A stretch of DNA of 64,000 nt from Dryas octopetala (taxonomy: Eukaryota; Streptophyta; Magnoliopsida; Rosales; Rosaceae): assembly GCA_963921425.1 (NCBI GenBank), contig OY992833.1:4156501-4220500 (forward strand), written 5' to 3'. Shown here piece by piece: positions 44,794-56,549 of this stretch; position 1 is the first letter of the stretch; each line of letters starts with the position of its first letter. The notes under the pieces are model-generated. The model was not told the DNA's origin, ran no database searches, and was given only the letters and a program-made list of their open reading frames with translations. Made by a program: the position numbers and the translations under genes.

Positions 44794-47634
44794 ATGTCTG
44801 CTCATGTTCAAGTTTCAGCATCTCAAGCTCAAACCACAAATATTGCCAATACTACTCCTGATGTTAATCGACTTTCAGCTAATTTTCCTTCCAGCATTTG
44901 GGCTGACCATTTTCTGTCAAATGCTTCCGTGGTAAGTCATACTAATTAATTCCTTAAAGTTAAATAGTCATTCATAATATATTACTTTTGAATTGTTTAA
45001 ATTTGCACCATATCAAGAGGTCACTCTTTTTCATTTTTTTCTTTTTAAGGCATCCAAGCAGGCTCTTAACGATTGTTCAGTTAGGGTAGCAAATTTGGTC
45101 ATTTTTTACTAATTTTATTGTCTTTTCTCCAATTTGTCTTAACAGGAAACAAATACTAAAATGGAGCAACGAGTCCAAGAACTGAAGAAAGAAGTGAAGA
45201 GGAAGATAATGGCTCCAGTTCAAAATGTTACACAAAAGTTGGACTTGATTGATGACATTCAACGTTTAGGGGTGTCTTATCATTTTCCAAATGAGATAGA
45301 CGAAATTTTGCAGCAAATTCACAAGAATTATTATGAAGTCTGTGATGATGGTGACCTTTACACTGTCGCTCTTCGTTTTCGATTGCTTAGACAACAAGGT
45401 TATAACATTCCATGTGGTAAGTCCTCCTCTCCTCGACATTCATAATATCTTTTATAACTGCTTTCTTTCAGTACGGTAATCTTGCTCATGATCATATATG
45501 ATGCTGTAATTAATGCATTGGCGGATCTTGCAGGCATATTCAACAAGTTCAAGGGCAATGATGAAAAATTTAAGGACTCACTTATAAATGATGTGGTTGG
45601 ATTGTTAAGCTTGTATGAAGCAACACATTTTATGATCCACGGAGAGGATATACTAGAAGAGGCACTAACCTTCACCACCACTCATCTTGAGTCGGCATCA
45701 AACCGTTTAAGCCCCCCACTTTCGAAACAAGTGAGTCATGCCTTATATCAGTCATTACGAAAGGGCATGCCAAGGGTTGAAGCAAGGTACTACTTGTCTC
45801 TCTACCAGGAGCGCGATTCACATGATGAAACTCTCCTCACATTTGCAAAGTTAGATTTCAACCTCCTCCAGCAACTCCATAAAAAGGAACTAGTTACTAT
45901 TACAAGGTGACTTACTAAACCCTATCACACTCAAATTTGTAATTAGATCTCTGATCAAGTTCTTACCGTGCTACTGAAAACTGAAGCAAATCCTAATTCT
46001 ACTAAATAATTATGCAATTGATCAGGTGGTGGAATGACTTGGACGTTGGAAACAAGCTACCTTTTGCAAGAGACAGAGTGGCTGAGCTCTACTTCTGTTG
46101 GCCTTTGGCAGTCTACTTTCAGCCCGAATACTCCTTCGGTAGGATTATATTAAGCAAAGTTGGTGCTGTGGCATCCATTATTGATGACATTTATGATGTT
46201 TATGGCACACCTGAGGATCTAGAGCTCTTTACTGATGCTGTGGAGAGGTTTGAACACTTGGCCTCTTATATTCTATATATATAGGAATATGTTTATTGCC
46301 TCAATTACTTTTCTCAAATTTTGATTCCCAACTTAGGTGGCAACAATTCATATATATATATATATATTGATCATTAATAATCCTTAATTTTTAATTGAAG
46401 TCAGCTAGCTTATTGCAACAGACGGTAGGTTTAGTGAACTGATTTGACTCATTTGAGATTATATATATAGTCTAGCTTATTAATTTTGATGATCTAGGTG
46501 GGACATCTCTGCCATGGATCAACTGCCAGAGTATATGGAAGTATGTTATCAGACACTGTTGGATGTGTATAATGAAATCGAAGAAAAGCTTTCCAATGAA
46601 GGAAAATTATATCGCAACCATTATGCCATAGAAGAAGTAAGCCCCAAATTCAGAATCTACTTCCATTCTTAATTTGTCATCAATATTTAAGCCTAAAATT
46701 AATTACTGATCAAAATATATTATTAATTTGGGTTGGGGTCTCAAATAGATGAAAGAACAAGTTAGAGGTTACTTCCATGAAGCAAAATGGTTCCACAAGA
46801 AACACATACCAACACTAGATGAATATATGCCCATATCGCTTCGGACCTCTGGCTACGAATTGCTAACATCCATATCCTTTGTTGGAATGGGAGATGTTGT
46901 TACAAAAGACTCCTTTGAATGGTTGTTAAGTAACCCCCAGGCTGTAAAGGCTGCAACAACAATTGCCAGACTCGAGAATGACATAGTGTCCCGCAAGGTA
47001 TGTACCTAGCTACTTATAATAATAACAAGTGCATATACATATATAGAATTTTTCTGTAGAGAAAATGTCCACATTTTTCAAAATTTACAGATGTCGACAC
47101 ATTATTGACATGGGGTAGATAGTGTGTCAACACATATGATATGTTGTAGCAAGTTCTGATGTGCTACAACAAGTTTTGAAATTTCGTGTTGATACACTGT
47201 CTACCCCATATCGGCACTAGCTATGTCGACTTCCGCAAATTTTGAAAAATGCAGACATCCTCTCTAGAAAAGGATTATATATATATATAGCACTAGTAAT
47301 TAATTTATGATGACATTAATTATGATGTACGTTCATGTAGCATGAGAAAGAGAGGGGACATGTTGCCTCAGTTGTGGACTGCTACATGAAACAATATGGT
47401 GCCTCAGAAGAAGAAGCAATAATCGAACTTCGTAAACAAGTGAATAATGCATGGAAGGACATAAACGAAGCGTGCCTCCAACCTACTGCTGTCCCCATGC
47501 CCCTGCTAATACGAATTCTCAATCTTATGCGTGCCAGTGATGTTGTATACAAGCATGGAGATGGCTACACTACCAACATAAATGTGCTCAAGGATTCTAT
47601 GGCTTCTGTACTTGTCGAACCTGTGCCTATATGA
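44794..47634 (+). CDS. Sesquiterpene synthase, TPS-a type, seven exons, intact (561 aa)
   Basis: Exons 44794-44931, 45146-45416, 45534-45906, 46026-46247, 46498-46636, 46749-46997 and 47341-47634 join in frame with GT-AG borders; this is the class III terpene synthase layout. The enzyme would ionise and cyclise farnesyl diphosphate in the cytosol; there are only 25 residues before the RLx8W motif (R26, L27, W36), so no plastid transit peptide. RDR is at 276-278 and DDIYD, which binds the Mg-diphosphate, at 314-318. The second metal motif is NDIVSRKHE at 458-466, in the NSE/DTE position with Asn first. Usual family length is about 550-580. The start ATG has the same context as in the paralogous fragment. 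The product (germacrene, caryophyllene or other) cannot be read from sequence. A 72-bp repeat lies upstream. Confidence 0.95.
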
Positions 47635-47743
47635 CCCTTAAATTTCAACTTGTCGTATTTCATATAAATTAAATAAGGTCTCTCAAGTCCTATAGCTAGT
47701 ACGTCCTTTAAAACTGTTTCAAGGACAGTGGGAGCTTAATTGC

Positions 47744-47943
47744 NNNNNNNNNNNNNNNNNNNNNNNNNNNNNNNNNNNNNNNNNNNNNNNNNNNNNNNNN
47801 NNNNNNNNNNNNNNNNNNNNNNNNNNNNNNNNNNNNNNNNNNNNNNNNNNNNNNNNNNNNNNNNNNNNNNNNNNNNNNNNNNNNNNNNNNNNNNNNNNNN
47901 NNNNNNNNNNNNNNNNNNNNNNNNNNNNNNNNNNNNNNNNNNN
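47744..47943. other. Assembly gap (200 N)
   Basis: Exactly 200 N, a common placeholder length, so true size is unknown. It begins 110 bp after the terpene synthase stop, inside the 3' flank. Confidence 0.99.
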
Positions 47944-48105
47944 GAGCGCAACTGGTTTTTCATTTGATGAATTAAGTTGTACGTCTCTTTTTCTTCAAAT
48001 GTTTTAAACAACTCAAGCATACTCATCTTTAAGGTTTTCCTTTTTTCTTTTAAATTTGCAAATTTCTATTCATGTTGGTCGAATTTATGTTAGAGACTGT
48101 ATACA

Positions 48106-48871
48106 CAAGGAATAAAATTTCGGGTTTCGAGGAAATTTCGATGGAAATTTCGACGGAAATTTCAAAGATTTTTAAATTTCGACAGAAATTAGACGGGAAC
48201 GACGGAAATTGCTATCAAAATACGGAAATTTTGAATGAAACTTTACCATATGTTTATTTAACATATTATCTACTACATTAATAAAAAACATTGAAAAAAC
48301 CAAATTATATAGTAAGTTTCATGTGATATAAGATGAATATAATGTGCGCTAAAGGCAAATACTGTTAAATGAAATTAGTATATTCTTTATATTTTATAAT
48401 CTATACACTAAATTCTAATACTAAACTCTATATACCCTAATACTTTTTATACTTTATAATCTACACACTAAACAGTCTAAATCCTATATACTTTATAATC
48501 TATATTCTATATTGTTTAAGATATCGTATATGATATTAGAGTTTAGCCCTTTAGGATATTTTTAATTATTTTGTATATAAAAATATATTTGAGTTTATTA
48601 GTTTAGGGTTTAAAAACCATTAAACAAAACGGCCAAACGAAATCCCAAACCATTTTTTTTCTTTTCAATTGCCCAAAAGTCCTAAACCCCAATCAAAGAA
48701 AACCTTTTCTCTTTTTTTTTTTTCTTTTTTTTTCTTTTTTTTTTCTCTTTTTTTTTTCTTTTTTTTTTTTCCTTTCCTTCCTTTTCTTTCCCCGTGACTC
48801 TCCTTTTCTCCTTTTCTTTCCTTCCTCCTTTTTCTTCTCATTTCTTCTTCTTCCTTCCGCCTGTGCAGCAG

Positions 48872-48931
<60 letters not shown>

Positions 48932-49304
48932 TCACTTTTATTCCTCTATCTCTCTCTCTCTCTGCATCACCATCACCAACTCACCCTCATCTCTTTCTCC
49001 CACATCTCCCCCTGCCGCCGCTCACTGCTGCCGAAACCCACTAAAAAGCAACTGCTTCCAAGCTTCAGCCGCTCATCTCTTCCTCCCTCTATCCTTTTCT
49101 CCCTCATCTCCTCCATGCTGCCGCCCCTGACCGCCGCCCGGCCTCTCTTGCTCCATAGATCTGAGGTCGTCGAAAATTTTGCCGAAATTTCGAGGATTTC
49201 GGCGAAAGTTCAAAAATTTCGGCGAAATTATCCCGAAAAATTGACGATTATGCGTTTCGATTTCGAACCCCCCTAAAATCGAAATTACAAAATTTAAACC
49301 CTTG
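48106..49304 (+). mobile_element. hAT-like non-autonomous element, family 1 copy C (TSD TGTATACA)
   Basis: The ends CAAGGAATAAAATTTCG and AAATTTAAACCCTTG match copies A and B. TGTATACA flanks both sides (48098-48105, 49305-49312) without mismatch. The first 270 bp closely match copy B. The middle has T-rich and (CT)n tracts (48700-48965) that produce a meaningless Ser/Leu-rich ORF. Confidence 0.9.
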
Positions 49305-49312
49305 TGTATACA

Positions 49313-49911
49313 GAAGTCCCCAAAATATAAACTTTTTTTTTGGTGAGAAAAATATAAAATTACATTCTTTATACATAAGCAAGCCTAAGATCCAAACTTT
49401 GGACAAAAACCCAAATACTATCATTGACTTTGGATTAAACTCACCGTTTTTTGGTTACCAAATAAGGCCATATTTTACCTTGACACATGGTATTTCTATT
49501 TTAAAAAATTAGGATTAAATACCAAATCTTAATAATTTTTTGGTATAGCATAAAGACCATATAATATTTCAATTAAACTATTAAATTTAAATGTAGTTTT
49601 TTAGATTAGGTCAAAAACATGTTGGCTTCTTTGATTTGAGCCTTTTCCATTTGACATTTTTGTCATTTGGCCTACATATAATGGGTGTTAGTTAAAATTT
49701 ATAAGATTTTGACAAAATTGCCCTTGAGGTTTTTATATTATCTTGAAAAATTGCTAATGTAGTTTCAACTTCACATTTAGTTGTGACTGTACGACACTCA
49801 CAACTTCAAATTTAGTTGTGACTGAACGACAGTCACATCTAAATTGTGAGATAGTCACAGTTAAGTTGTGACTTAATTGAATTTTTTGAAAGATAAATTA
49901 TACTACAATAT
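49313..49911. other. Spacer with GTTGTGACT words
   Basis: Several copies of TTAGTTGTGACT / AGTCACAA lie at 49780-49890. A related stretch (AGTCACAATTAAGTTGTGACT) lies on the other side of the solo LTR at 55012, so this repeat-bearing DNA may have been split by that insertion. No gene seen. Confidence 0.4.
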
Positions 49912-51090
49912 TGTAATGTCCTAAAAAATATATATATATAATAATAATAATAATATTTATGGGCTTTAAAATTTGGTTAAATTTTTAAGTTTGGGCTTTA
50001 GCCCAATTGTTTTACAAGAGATGAAAAGCCCAACCAAAAAAAAAAAAAAAAAGAATCTAAATGGATTTGAAGATAATCACCAACGCCATTAGCTTTCTCA
50101 AAACTAGAACACCTAAGCTTTGATCAAGGGTGGTGATTCCTTTAGGGGATAAGTCCTTATCTAAATAATCATTAGATACATCCCTTCTTAATTGAAAATG
50201 CATGCCAATTAGACTATAAGGTATGCTTAAGAATAGTCTTGAGCAGCAAAAAGAAAACTGAACAGAGGAGACCAAAGAAGAAACCCAAGAGAAAAAGAAA
50301 AGAGAGAGGAAGATAAAGAGAAAGAGAGAGAGAGAGAGTGAGTGATTGAACTAGAAAAAGTTAGAGAAGGAGAGGTTGGAAACTCTAGTAAGGTTAGAAA
50401 TTGAAATTTTATCTTAGAAGTTTTAGTGCCTAATTTTAAACACCCTACTCACCAAAAAAATTTGTCTAAACCCCCACCCATCTATAAACTCTTTCAAAAC
50501 CCCCTAAAACTTATAATCCTAAATTACCCTTCTGACGCATGCTGATGTCACTGTAACTGTATTTTGGTGAAACTGTTTTTTTTTTTTTTTTTTGGAATTG
50601 AAGTTTTTGCTAAAACTCAATATTTCACTAAAACTAAAATCAAACACTGAAATTGAATTTCATTACACTAAAACTGAATTTCAAAAATTCAGTTACACTA
50701 AATTGAAGAATTCAGTTATGAATTCACTTACTGAAACTGAATTAAGTGATAAAACAATTACACCTCGACTAAAATGCAATTACACCTTAATTAAAAAACA
50801 ATTACACCTTTACTAAAACAATTACACTTCACTAAAACAGTTACACCTTTACTGAATTCCGTTTCACTAAAAAGAACACAGCAACCTTATCAAAAAAAAA
50901 AAAAAACCAACAATACAACAAGTCATTGAGATGAGAGGAGTAGCCAACAATACAACGTTGTCCGATCACCTCACGCGCGACGAGTATACGACAGTCGCCA
51001 CTGCCTCGATCTGTTTCTACCTGCAAATTTGATTCATCATATTTCAGAACCATAATTTCATTCAAAGTTCATTTAAAACTCATGTTTCAC

Positions 51091-51162
51091 GAACTGAAAC
51101 TGTTTCAAGAACTGAAACTGTTTCAAGAACTGAAACTGTTTCACGAACTGAAACTGTTTAAT
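51091..51162. repeat. 18-bp tandem repeat, four copies
   Basis: GAACTGAAACTGTTTCAA repeats four times with A/C variation at one position; single copies of the CTGAAACTGAATTT type are scattered over 50590-51330. Confidence 0.85.
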
Positions 51163-51730
51163 CAATAAATTAAGTAAATTTGTATGTACTTATAAATCAA
51201 TTAAAAAACCCACATTTCTATCCGATTAACATAATTAAGCTAGAACTGAATTTGGGGTGAAACTGAATTTACACAGTTACACTAATTAAGCTAGAAACTG
51301 AAACTGAATTTGTTGAATTCAGTTGCACTTTTTAATCGCCGAGATACCTGTTTAAGACCAGACAGTTCAACAAATCAAACAGGGTTCATAAAATTGATCG
51401 TTCAACGGCCGAGTGGGGCGGTGACCACCACACACGGTGGCTGCCCAGCCCCAATCAACACACAGAAAATTACAGAACTCACCCAAAAATATTCTCGGAC
51501 CTCGAATTGAGCTTTTAGGATTCGGGGGAGGCTGAACAGCAAAAAAAAACACCCAACCCGCCGCCACAAGTGGCGGATCTAGCGGTTGCAACGGCAAACC
51601 AACCTGAAAACCAAGATTTGAGTTAAAACAACCCAACCAATAGCAAGAGCAGGTCGAGAGGACAAAGATTGATACCTGGATCGACAGAAAACACCACCGG
51701 AATCGGAGTGAGGAAATGGCATGGAGAGAC

Positions 51731-51975
51731 TCAGCGTGAAGAGAGGAAGATATTGGTGCCAGAGCTAGGTTGCGACGCTGCCGGAAAAGAGAGATCGCCG
51801 GCGGAGGCTTCGCTGCTGTTTGGCGTCGTTCCATCGCCGTCGAGGGTCGGTTGGATGATCGGTGGGCACCACCGTGTTCGTCGTGAGGAGAGGAAGCTAT
51901 TGGTGCCAGAGTTAGACCGCGACGCTACCAGAAAATGGAGATCGCCGACAGAGGAGCTTGGGTCTGCCTGGGTTG
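51731..51975. repeat. Diverged internal duplication in the GC-rich part of the element
   Basis: GAGAGGAAGATATTGGTGCC (51739) and GAGAGGAAGCTATTGGTGCC (51889), followed by GCGACGCTGCCGG and GCGACGCTACCAG, lie 150 bp apart. Both strands have ORFs over it, but neither shows a known domain. Confidence 0.7.
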
Positions 51976-52294
51976 ATCCGTTGCTGTTGTTGGGTTTCGT
52001 GGAAAGTGGAGGGCAAGGGAAGGAAGCGGGTACCAAAAAAAACATAATTAAAATTTTATAAAAATTAAAAGTAAATAAAAGGGGTAAAACTGGAAAATTA
52101 AAAGATAAGGAGTCAAACTTAGCTGGATATTAGTTGACTAGGGGGTTTAGGAAAATATTAAGTGTAAGATTGGGGGTTATGGGAGAGGTAGATTTTGGGT
52201 GGGGGTTATGAAAGATTTTTTCTCTAACTAGGGGGTTTATAATTATTTACATTAGAAGTTTTTCTTTAAACTTTCCTTAAACTAACCTCTTTTT

Positions 52295-52978
52295 TTTTTT
52301 TTTTTTTGGAGTGCTAGAAAGCACTTTCCTAACCCTAGCCGCCATCCCAAAAGAAAAACTCTCTCCTCTCCTTAACCTCTCCATGGGGGAGGGGCGGCCC
52401 TTGTGTTCTCACAGACTGCTCCTCCCCTCGCCCCTCTCTCTTTTGTTTTTCTTTTCCTTTTTCTGTGTTTTTATTTTTGTCCTTTGGGATACTCTCATCC
52501 CAATAAGTGAGAGTGTTTTCATCTCTCATTGTGAGAGTTTTTCCACCTCTCTTCGTGAGAGTTTTTCAGATTTTGTTTGTTTTGGTTTGTTTTGTGTTTT
52601 GATGCTTTCAGGTTTTCTCTGGCGCTCATCACAAGGTGTTAGGGAGTCACTATTTTCGCCGGTACCGGTCATATTTCCACCGGTTACTATTGCCACATCC
52701 GCCACTTTGCGCTATTGTCAGCCTCGACTTAGAGATGTTGGTAGGATCGTGAACCCAAACGCGACTAGTTCGCTAATTCCTACGGTGCCTCTCTGGCTCC
52801 GTTTGATGACTATAGTATCTGCTCGATGCCGATGTTATGAGATCTTCGAATTTCTGTGGGCTTTTCTGCTCCACTTTTGTGGGTTTTTGTTTTCTTGTAA
52901 GCCTTTAGGCTCATATTTTGTATTCTCTCTGCCTTTTTGGCTGTTTTAATACAATGATTTGCCTTATTCTCAAAAAAA
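52295..52978 (+). mobile_element. A-tailed non-LTR retroposon (LINE-derived or SINE-like)
   Basis: It ends in a 9-A tail after TTTTAATACAATGATTTGCC, a typical plant LINE 3' end, and is flanked by the 16-bp duplication AAACTAACCTCTTTTT (52279-52294, 52979-52994). The interior starts with CCTAACCCTAGCCGCC, reminiscent of a 5' leader. It contains an unbroken but low-complexity frame (52311-52949) without endonuclease or reverse transcriptase motifs. It is best read as an internally deleted LINE; a processed transcript is the alternative. Confidence 0.75.
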
Positions 52979-54926
52979 AAACTAACCTCTTTTTGTCATC
53001 TATGGTTTTTCTTTACTGTAGGAACTCACAGCTTTTAGCCTCTATAAAACTCAAGGGGGGAATAAAGAAAGGTGAGTTTAAGGAACCCATGGAAACATGG
53101 GTGTCCTTAACAAATTTTTTTTTCCTAAAACTTGTTGTTTTATAATTTTATTTACACACCTTTCTTTTATGTTGTAAAACTAAAAATTAGGTTGTAGATA
53201 GCCTTATTATAGCCTTAGAAACACGTTTTGCGGTTTGGGATTGAAGAAAAATGAAAAACAAAGAAATATGAAAAATCTGGAAATTTTTCCAGAAAATTCG
53301 CATGTTCGTATGGCCTCCTTTCGAGCCTTATAACTTGAGTTTTAACTGTCCGTTTTTCATGTTCTTTATATGGTTGTAAAGAGGTGATGCAAAGCTTTAA
53401 AACACGTATAAGTTTGCTCAATTTAGTGAAGGTTTGATAGGTCAAAAGTCGAGTCAAAAATGAGATAAAAAAACTGGAAAATCTGGAAAACAGGCTGTTT
53501 AAAGAAGACGATGAACAGTGACCGGCCAGCCACCCCACTCGCACCGCCGGCGCGTGGTGGCGCGTGCGGCTGTTTCCGGCAACCGTTTTCGCCCAATTTT
53601 TCACCCTCCTAACTCTATTTTTTGATACGAGTCCAATGGTACAAGTTTCGCGTCAATCCGACATCTCTAAGTTAGAGTGTGAGTTACACTCTCCTTAAAA
53701 AGAGAGTGAAATAAATTTAAATTTAATTAAGTTATATCTAAACTATTTTTTTTTTAACTTTTTAGACCCGAACACATAGGAACGGACTAAGAAGGAACTC
53801 GTGCTCAAGAAATTAAGCTAGGGTCTCTATTTCCCCAATGATTGGGCTATATTACAATTAATCCTTGTGTCATGTTGTGTGATTGATTTTCTTGTGATAA
53901 TTTATCTTTATTATTTGTGATGTTATTTCTTCATTAAATGTATCAAGTGCATTATATTTGTGAATAAGCTTTTATTATTAATCTTGTGTGTGCATTGTGA
54001 AATTCCTAAGTTTGTGATACACTCAAATTGCGTAAGGTTAAATTATTATGCATGTACTATTTAATTTCTCTATACATGCATTAATGTTTATCTTTACATG
54101 CATAATCATAAGTGCATAAGGAAAGTGTGATTGTGAACAAGGTTAAGAAAATGATTAATTGAGACACCAATAAGAGAGGGAGATGAACTTGGTGGTCTCG
54201 TGATTTATTAGAGATACCATGGGGAAAGGGAGATGTACCTGGTGATCTCATGATTTGTGGAAGAATGATTGAAGAAAAAGTGAAATTAATTATATTCAAA
54301 ATATTTGAGCTTAAGGGACGGACGGGTGTTGGCTCATACTTGGGACATTCGGGGCCACAGTGGAAGGATGCACGGTATGGGACGTGTAGGCCTGTTTGTC
54401 TTGGGTATGTGTCAACGGGAATGGTTAAGGAGTGAGTACACACATTCTCATTGCATATAATTGAAATCATTATCTGTATTTATTTTCTTTTACTAAGACA
54501 TTGATTAAATGTGATAACTGGCCATAAGAGATCAATATACCCTACTGAGCCTTAAAAGCTCACACCCTAATAAATCATGCAGGTGACGGAAATATGACCA
54601 ATGATGTGGAATACCCAAGGGAAATTTAGAGAATTTGCTGGAGTACTATGTTTTGTTTGTTTATCAATACATTGTAATATATAAGAAGATGAACATCTAG
54701 TATGGTACTCTTGGAATAGTAATTTGCTAAATAAAGTCTAGTTTTCATTTTCACTGTACTTAGTCTCTTCAATTATTTTATATTATTTTATTTTATTTTA
54801 TTTTATTTTCTTCTCACGTCTTAATTGTAGAAAAAATTTTATTAATCTGCGATTAGGACGTAAGTCACGCTTTACTCCTAGATATTAGATTTTATTTTTT
54901 ATTCAGGATTGGGGCGTGAAAAATAT

Positions 54927-55687
54927 AGTATAAATAGAGATCAAAACAATACTTTTACTCAAAATAATACATAGTATAGTGGTGTAAGTTGTCTCTTTTA
55001 ATTTACCAAGATAGTCACAATTAAGTTGTGACTGGATTGATAATATTTTTAATACAATATAGTATAAATTAATGTAATATTTGTGATGTAATATTATTTT
55101 TATTTTTTTTTATTGTAGTGGCATGTAATGTAATATTTGTAAATTCTAATACTTTTTACTTTATTATTTTGTTTGACTTTTCAACTAATACCTAATCTAA
55201 AATACTATTTAATTTTGGTACATAAACTAAAAAGTTATTGAAATTTAGTAGTTAAAATCAATGAACCTTTTCTATTTTTGCCGTATTTTTTTATGAGGGC
55301 TGCTATTTGCACACTTTTTTTTTTTTTTTCTTTTTGCACAGCCCCATCACTTAACTAATGAAAAGACCCTAAAGCCCCATTGTAAAAATACCCTAAAGCC
55401 CTCCCCAACCCAACCACATCACCCTCCTCTCCTCTCTCCTCTCCGCGACACCTTTTGTGAGGCACCCAGAATTATTCTATGTGAGCTAGAAAGGGCAGAG
55501 GGATTATGTGTTCTTGGTGGAGGGTTTTGATGAGAAGGGTAAGCTTTTGGAAAAGTGATGCAGCACGCATGACACATGACTATTGGCTCCGGGGTGATAG
55601 GAGCAAATCTGGCCATTAGGGCCCCGGTGTCTGATTTTTGCGCACCATACATTTTTGAAAAGTGAACGATGAGGCAAATCCAAGTCT
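54927..55687. other. AT-rich spacer before the disrupted gene
   Basis: T-rich tracts at 55310-55330 and CT-rich DNA at 55415-55445. Nothing recognisable. Confidence 0.4.
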
Positions 55688-56358
55688 TTGCTAAAGGCAG
55701 TGAGTAAAGGTGAATTTTGGTCAAATAAGGCCGTTTGCTATGCCAAAATCGCGTTTAAAGTTTTTCTGCAGTTTTTTGGCATTTTAATTGTCTTTTATTA
55801 TTTTCAGTATTTATTTTGGTTGTTAAATATACTATTTATAGCTTTTAGGAAGTTATCTAAAGTACGTTATATGGTATTTAGACGTTTTGGTGAGATGCAA
55901 TGGAGGTTTTTTAATCTGATTAATGAAAAATTGAAGTTTCTTTCGAAACCAATCTATCAACTTGGAATCCATTTGGATCAACAAGGTTATAGGCCCCTTG
56001 TTCTTGGTATTCTCATTTTAGAGAGTCAACAAGTCTAAGGTTGTGTGTGTGTTGTGATTCATCACCTGCACTGCGTCAAGAAGAAAGAGACTTTGGTGAT
56101 AAAAGATAAGTTGATGGAGTTGGTCAGAGAAAGCAAGATATTAAGAAGAGAGAGGAGGAAAGAGAGCAATAACAACACTGAGATTGGTGACTGTAATAAT
56201 GATTTTGAGTCTGATGACAATGATGATGATTATGATGATGGTTTTGAGAATTTGTTTGAGTCTGTATATTTGTATTTGGATGATGATTGTGATAAGAAGA
56301 GGGAGCCATTGGACTACAGGAAGAATGGGCAGTTTTGGACTGTAGAAGAAGAAATATA
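55688..56358 (+). pseudogene. Unrecognised gene remnant, cut by a copia LTR
   Basis: Two consecutive frames look coding. The first (about 55700-56038) has two hydrophobic segments (KVFLQFFGILIVFYYFQYL and WLLNILFIAF), then a basic stretch ending MVFRRFGEMQWRFFNL. The second (56045 onward) has a Lys/Arg/Glu-rich helix, then an Asp-rich tract (DDNDDDYDDG) and EPLDYRKNGQFWTVEEEIY. It breaks exactly where the copia LTR starts at 56359, and the downstream part is not in the window. A stop at 56036 separates the frames, so an intron or a mutation lies between them. I do not recognise the family; a membrane-anchored protein is plausible. Confidence 0.45.
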
Positions 56359-56542
56359 TGTTTGGGTAAAACTGATTCAATTCTATTCATCTCCATAAGG
56401 AGCTATTTATATGTTTACATAGGGTTTTACAGGTTTTACAAGGAAATAAAAAAAAACTAGGAAACAAAGTCCTAATTGTACAAGAATTAGTCAACTACAC
56501 TAATTAGGAAATCTCTTTCCTGAACTCACGCACACACCAACA
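56359..56542 (-). repeat. 3' LTR of the copia element (184 bp)
   Basis: On the minus strand TGTTGGTGTGTGCGTGAG ... ACCCAAACA, preceded by the polypurine tract. It contains ATATAAATAGCTCC, a likely TATA box. No sister LTR is in the window. Confidence 0.85.
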
Positions 56543-56549
56543 CTCCCCC

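Larger units (their letters stand above)
50425..52251. mobile_element. Mutator-like element with diverged inverted ends (11-bp direct flanks)
   Basis: TTAGAAGTTTT flanks both sides (50414-50424, 52252-52262). The ends are imperfect inverted repeats: TAATTTTAAACACCCTACT at left against TAATTATAAACCCCCTAGT at right (reversed), and both then have AACCCCCACCC. The left half is rich in CACTAAAACTGAA words. The right half (51400-52030) is GC-rich and gene-like but without a recognised domain, and may be acquired DNA. The class is inferred from end structure and flank length. Confidence 0.6.
49912..54921 (+). mobile_element. Probable solo gypsy LTR, interrupted by two later insertions (TSD AATAT)
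   Basis: It starts TGTAATGTCCTAAAAAAT and ends GGATTGGGGCGTGAAA, forms typical of gypsy LTR borders with the final CA decayed to AA. AATAT occurs on both sides (49907-49911, 54922-54926). Removing the element at 50425-52251 and the retroposon at 52295-52978 leaves about 2.5 kb, a normal LTR size. No internal genes or second LTR are present, hence solo. The degenerate end and single copy make this tentative. Confidence 0.5.

Noticed and set aside
47736..48026. ORFs crossing the gap
   Set aside because: They consist mostly of unknown residues from 200 N.
48794..49276. 160-codon Ser/Leu/Pro-rich ORF
   Set aside because: CT-microsatellite filler inside hAT copy C, with no domain.
52311..52949. 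212-codon ORF in the A-tailed retroposon
   Set aside because: Hydrophobic low-complexity translation with no reverse transcriptase or endonuclease motif; it fits untranslated retroposon sequence.
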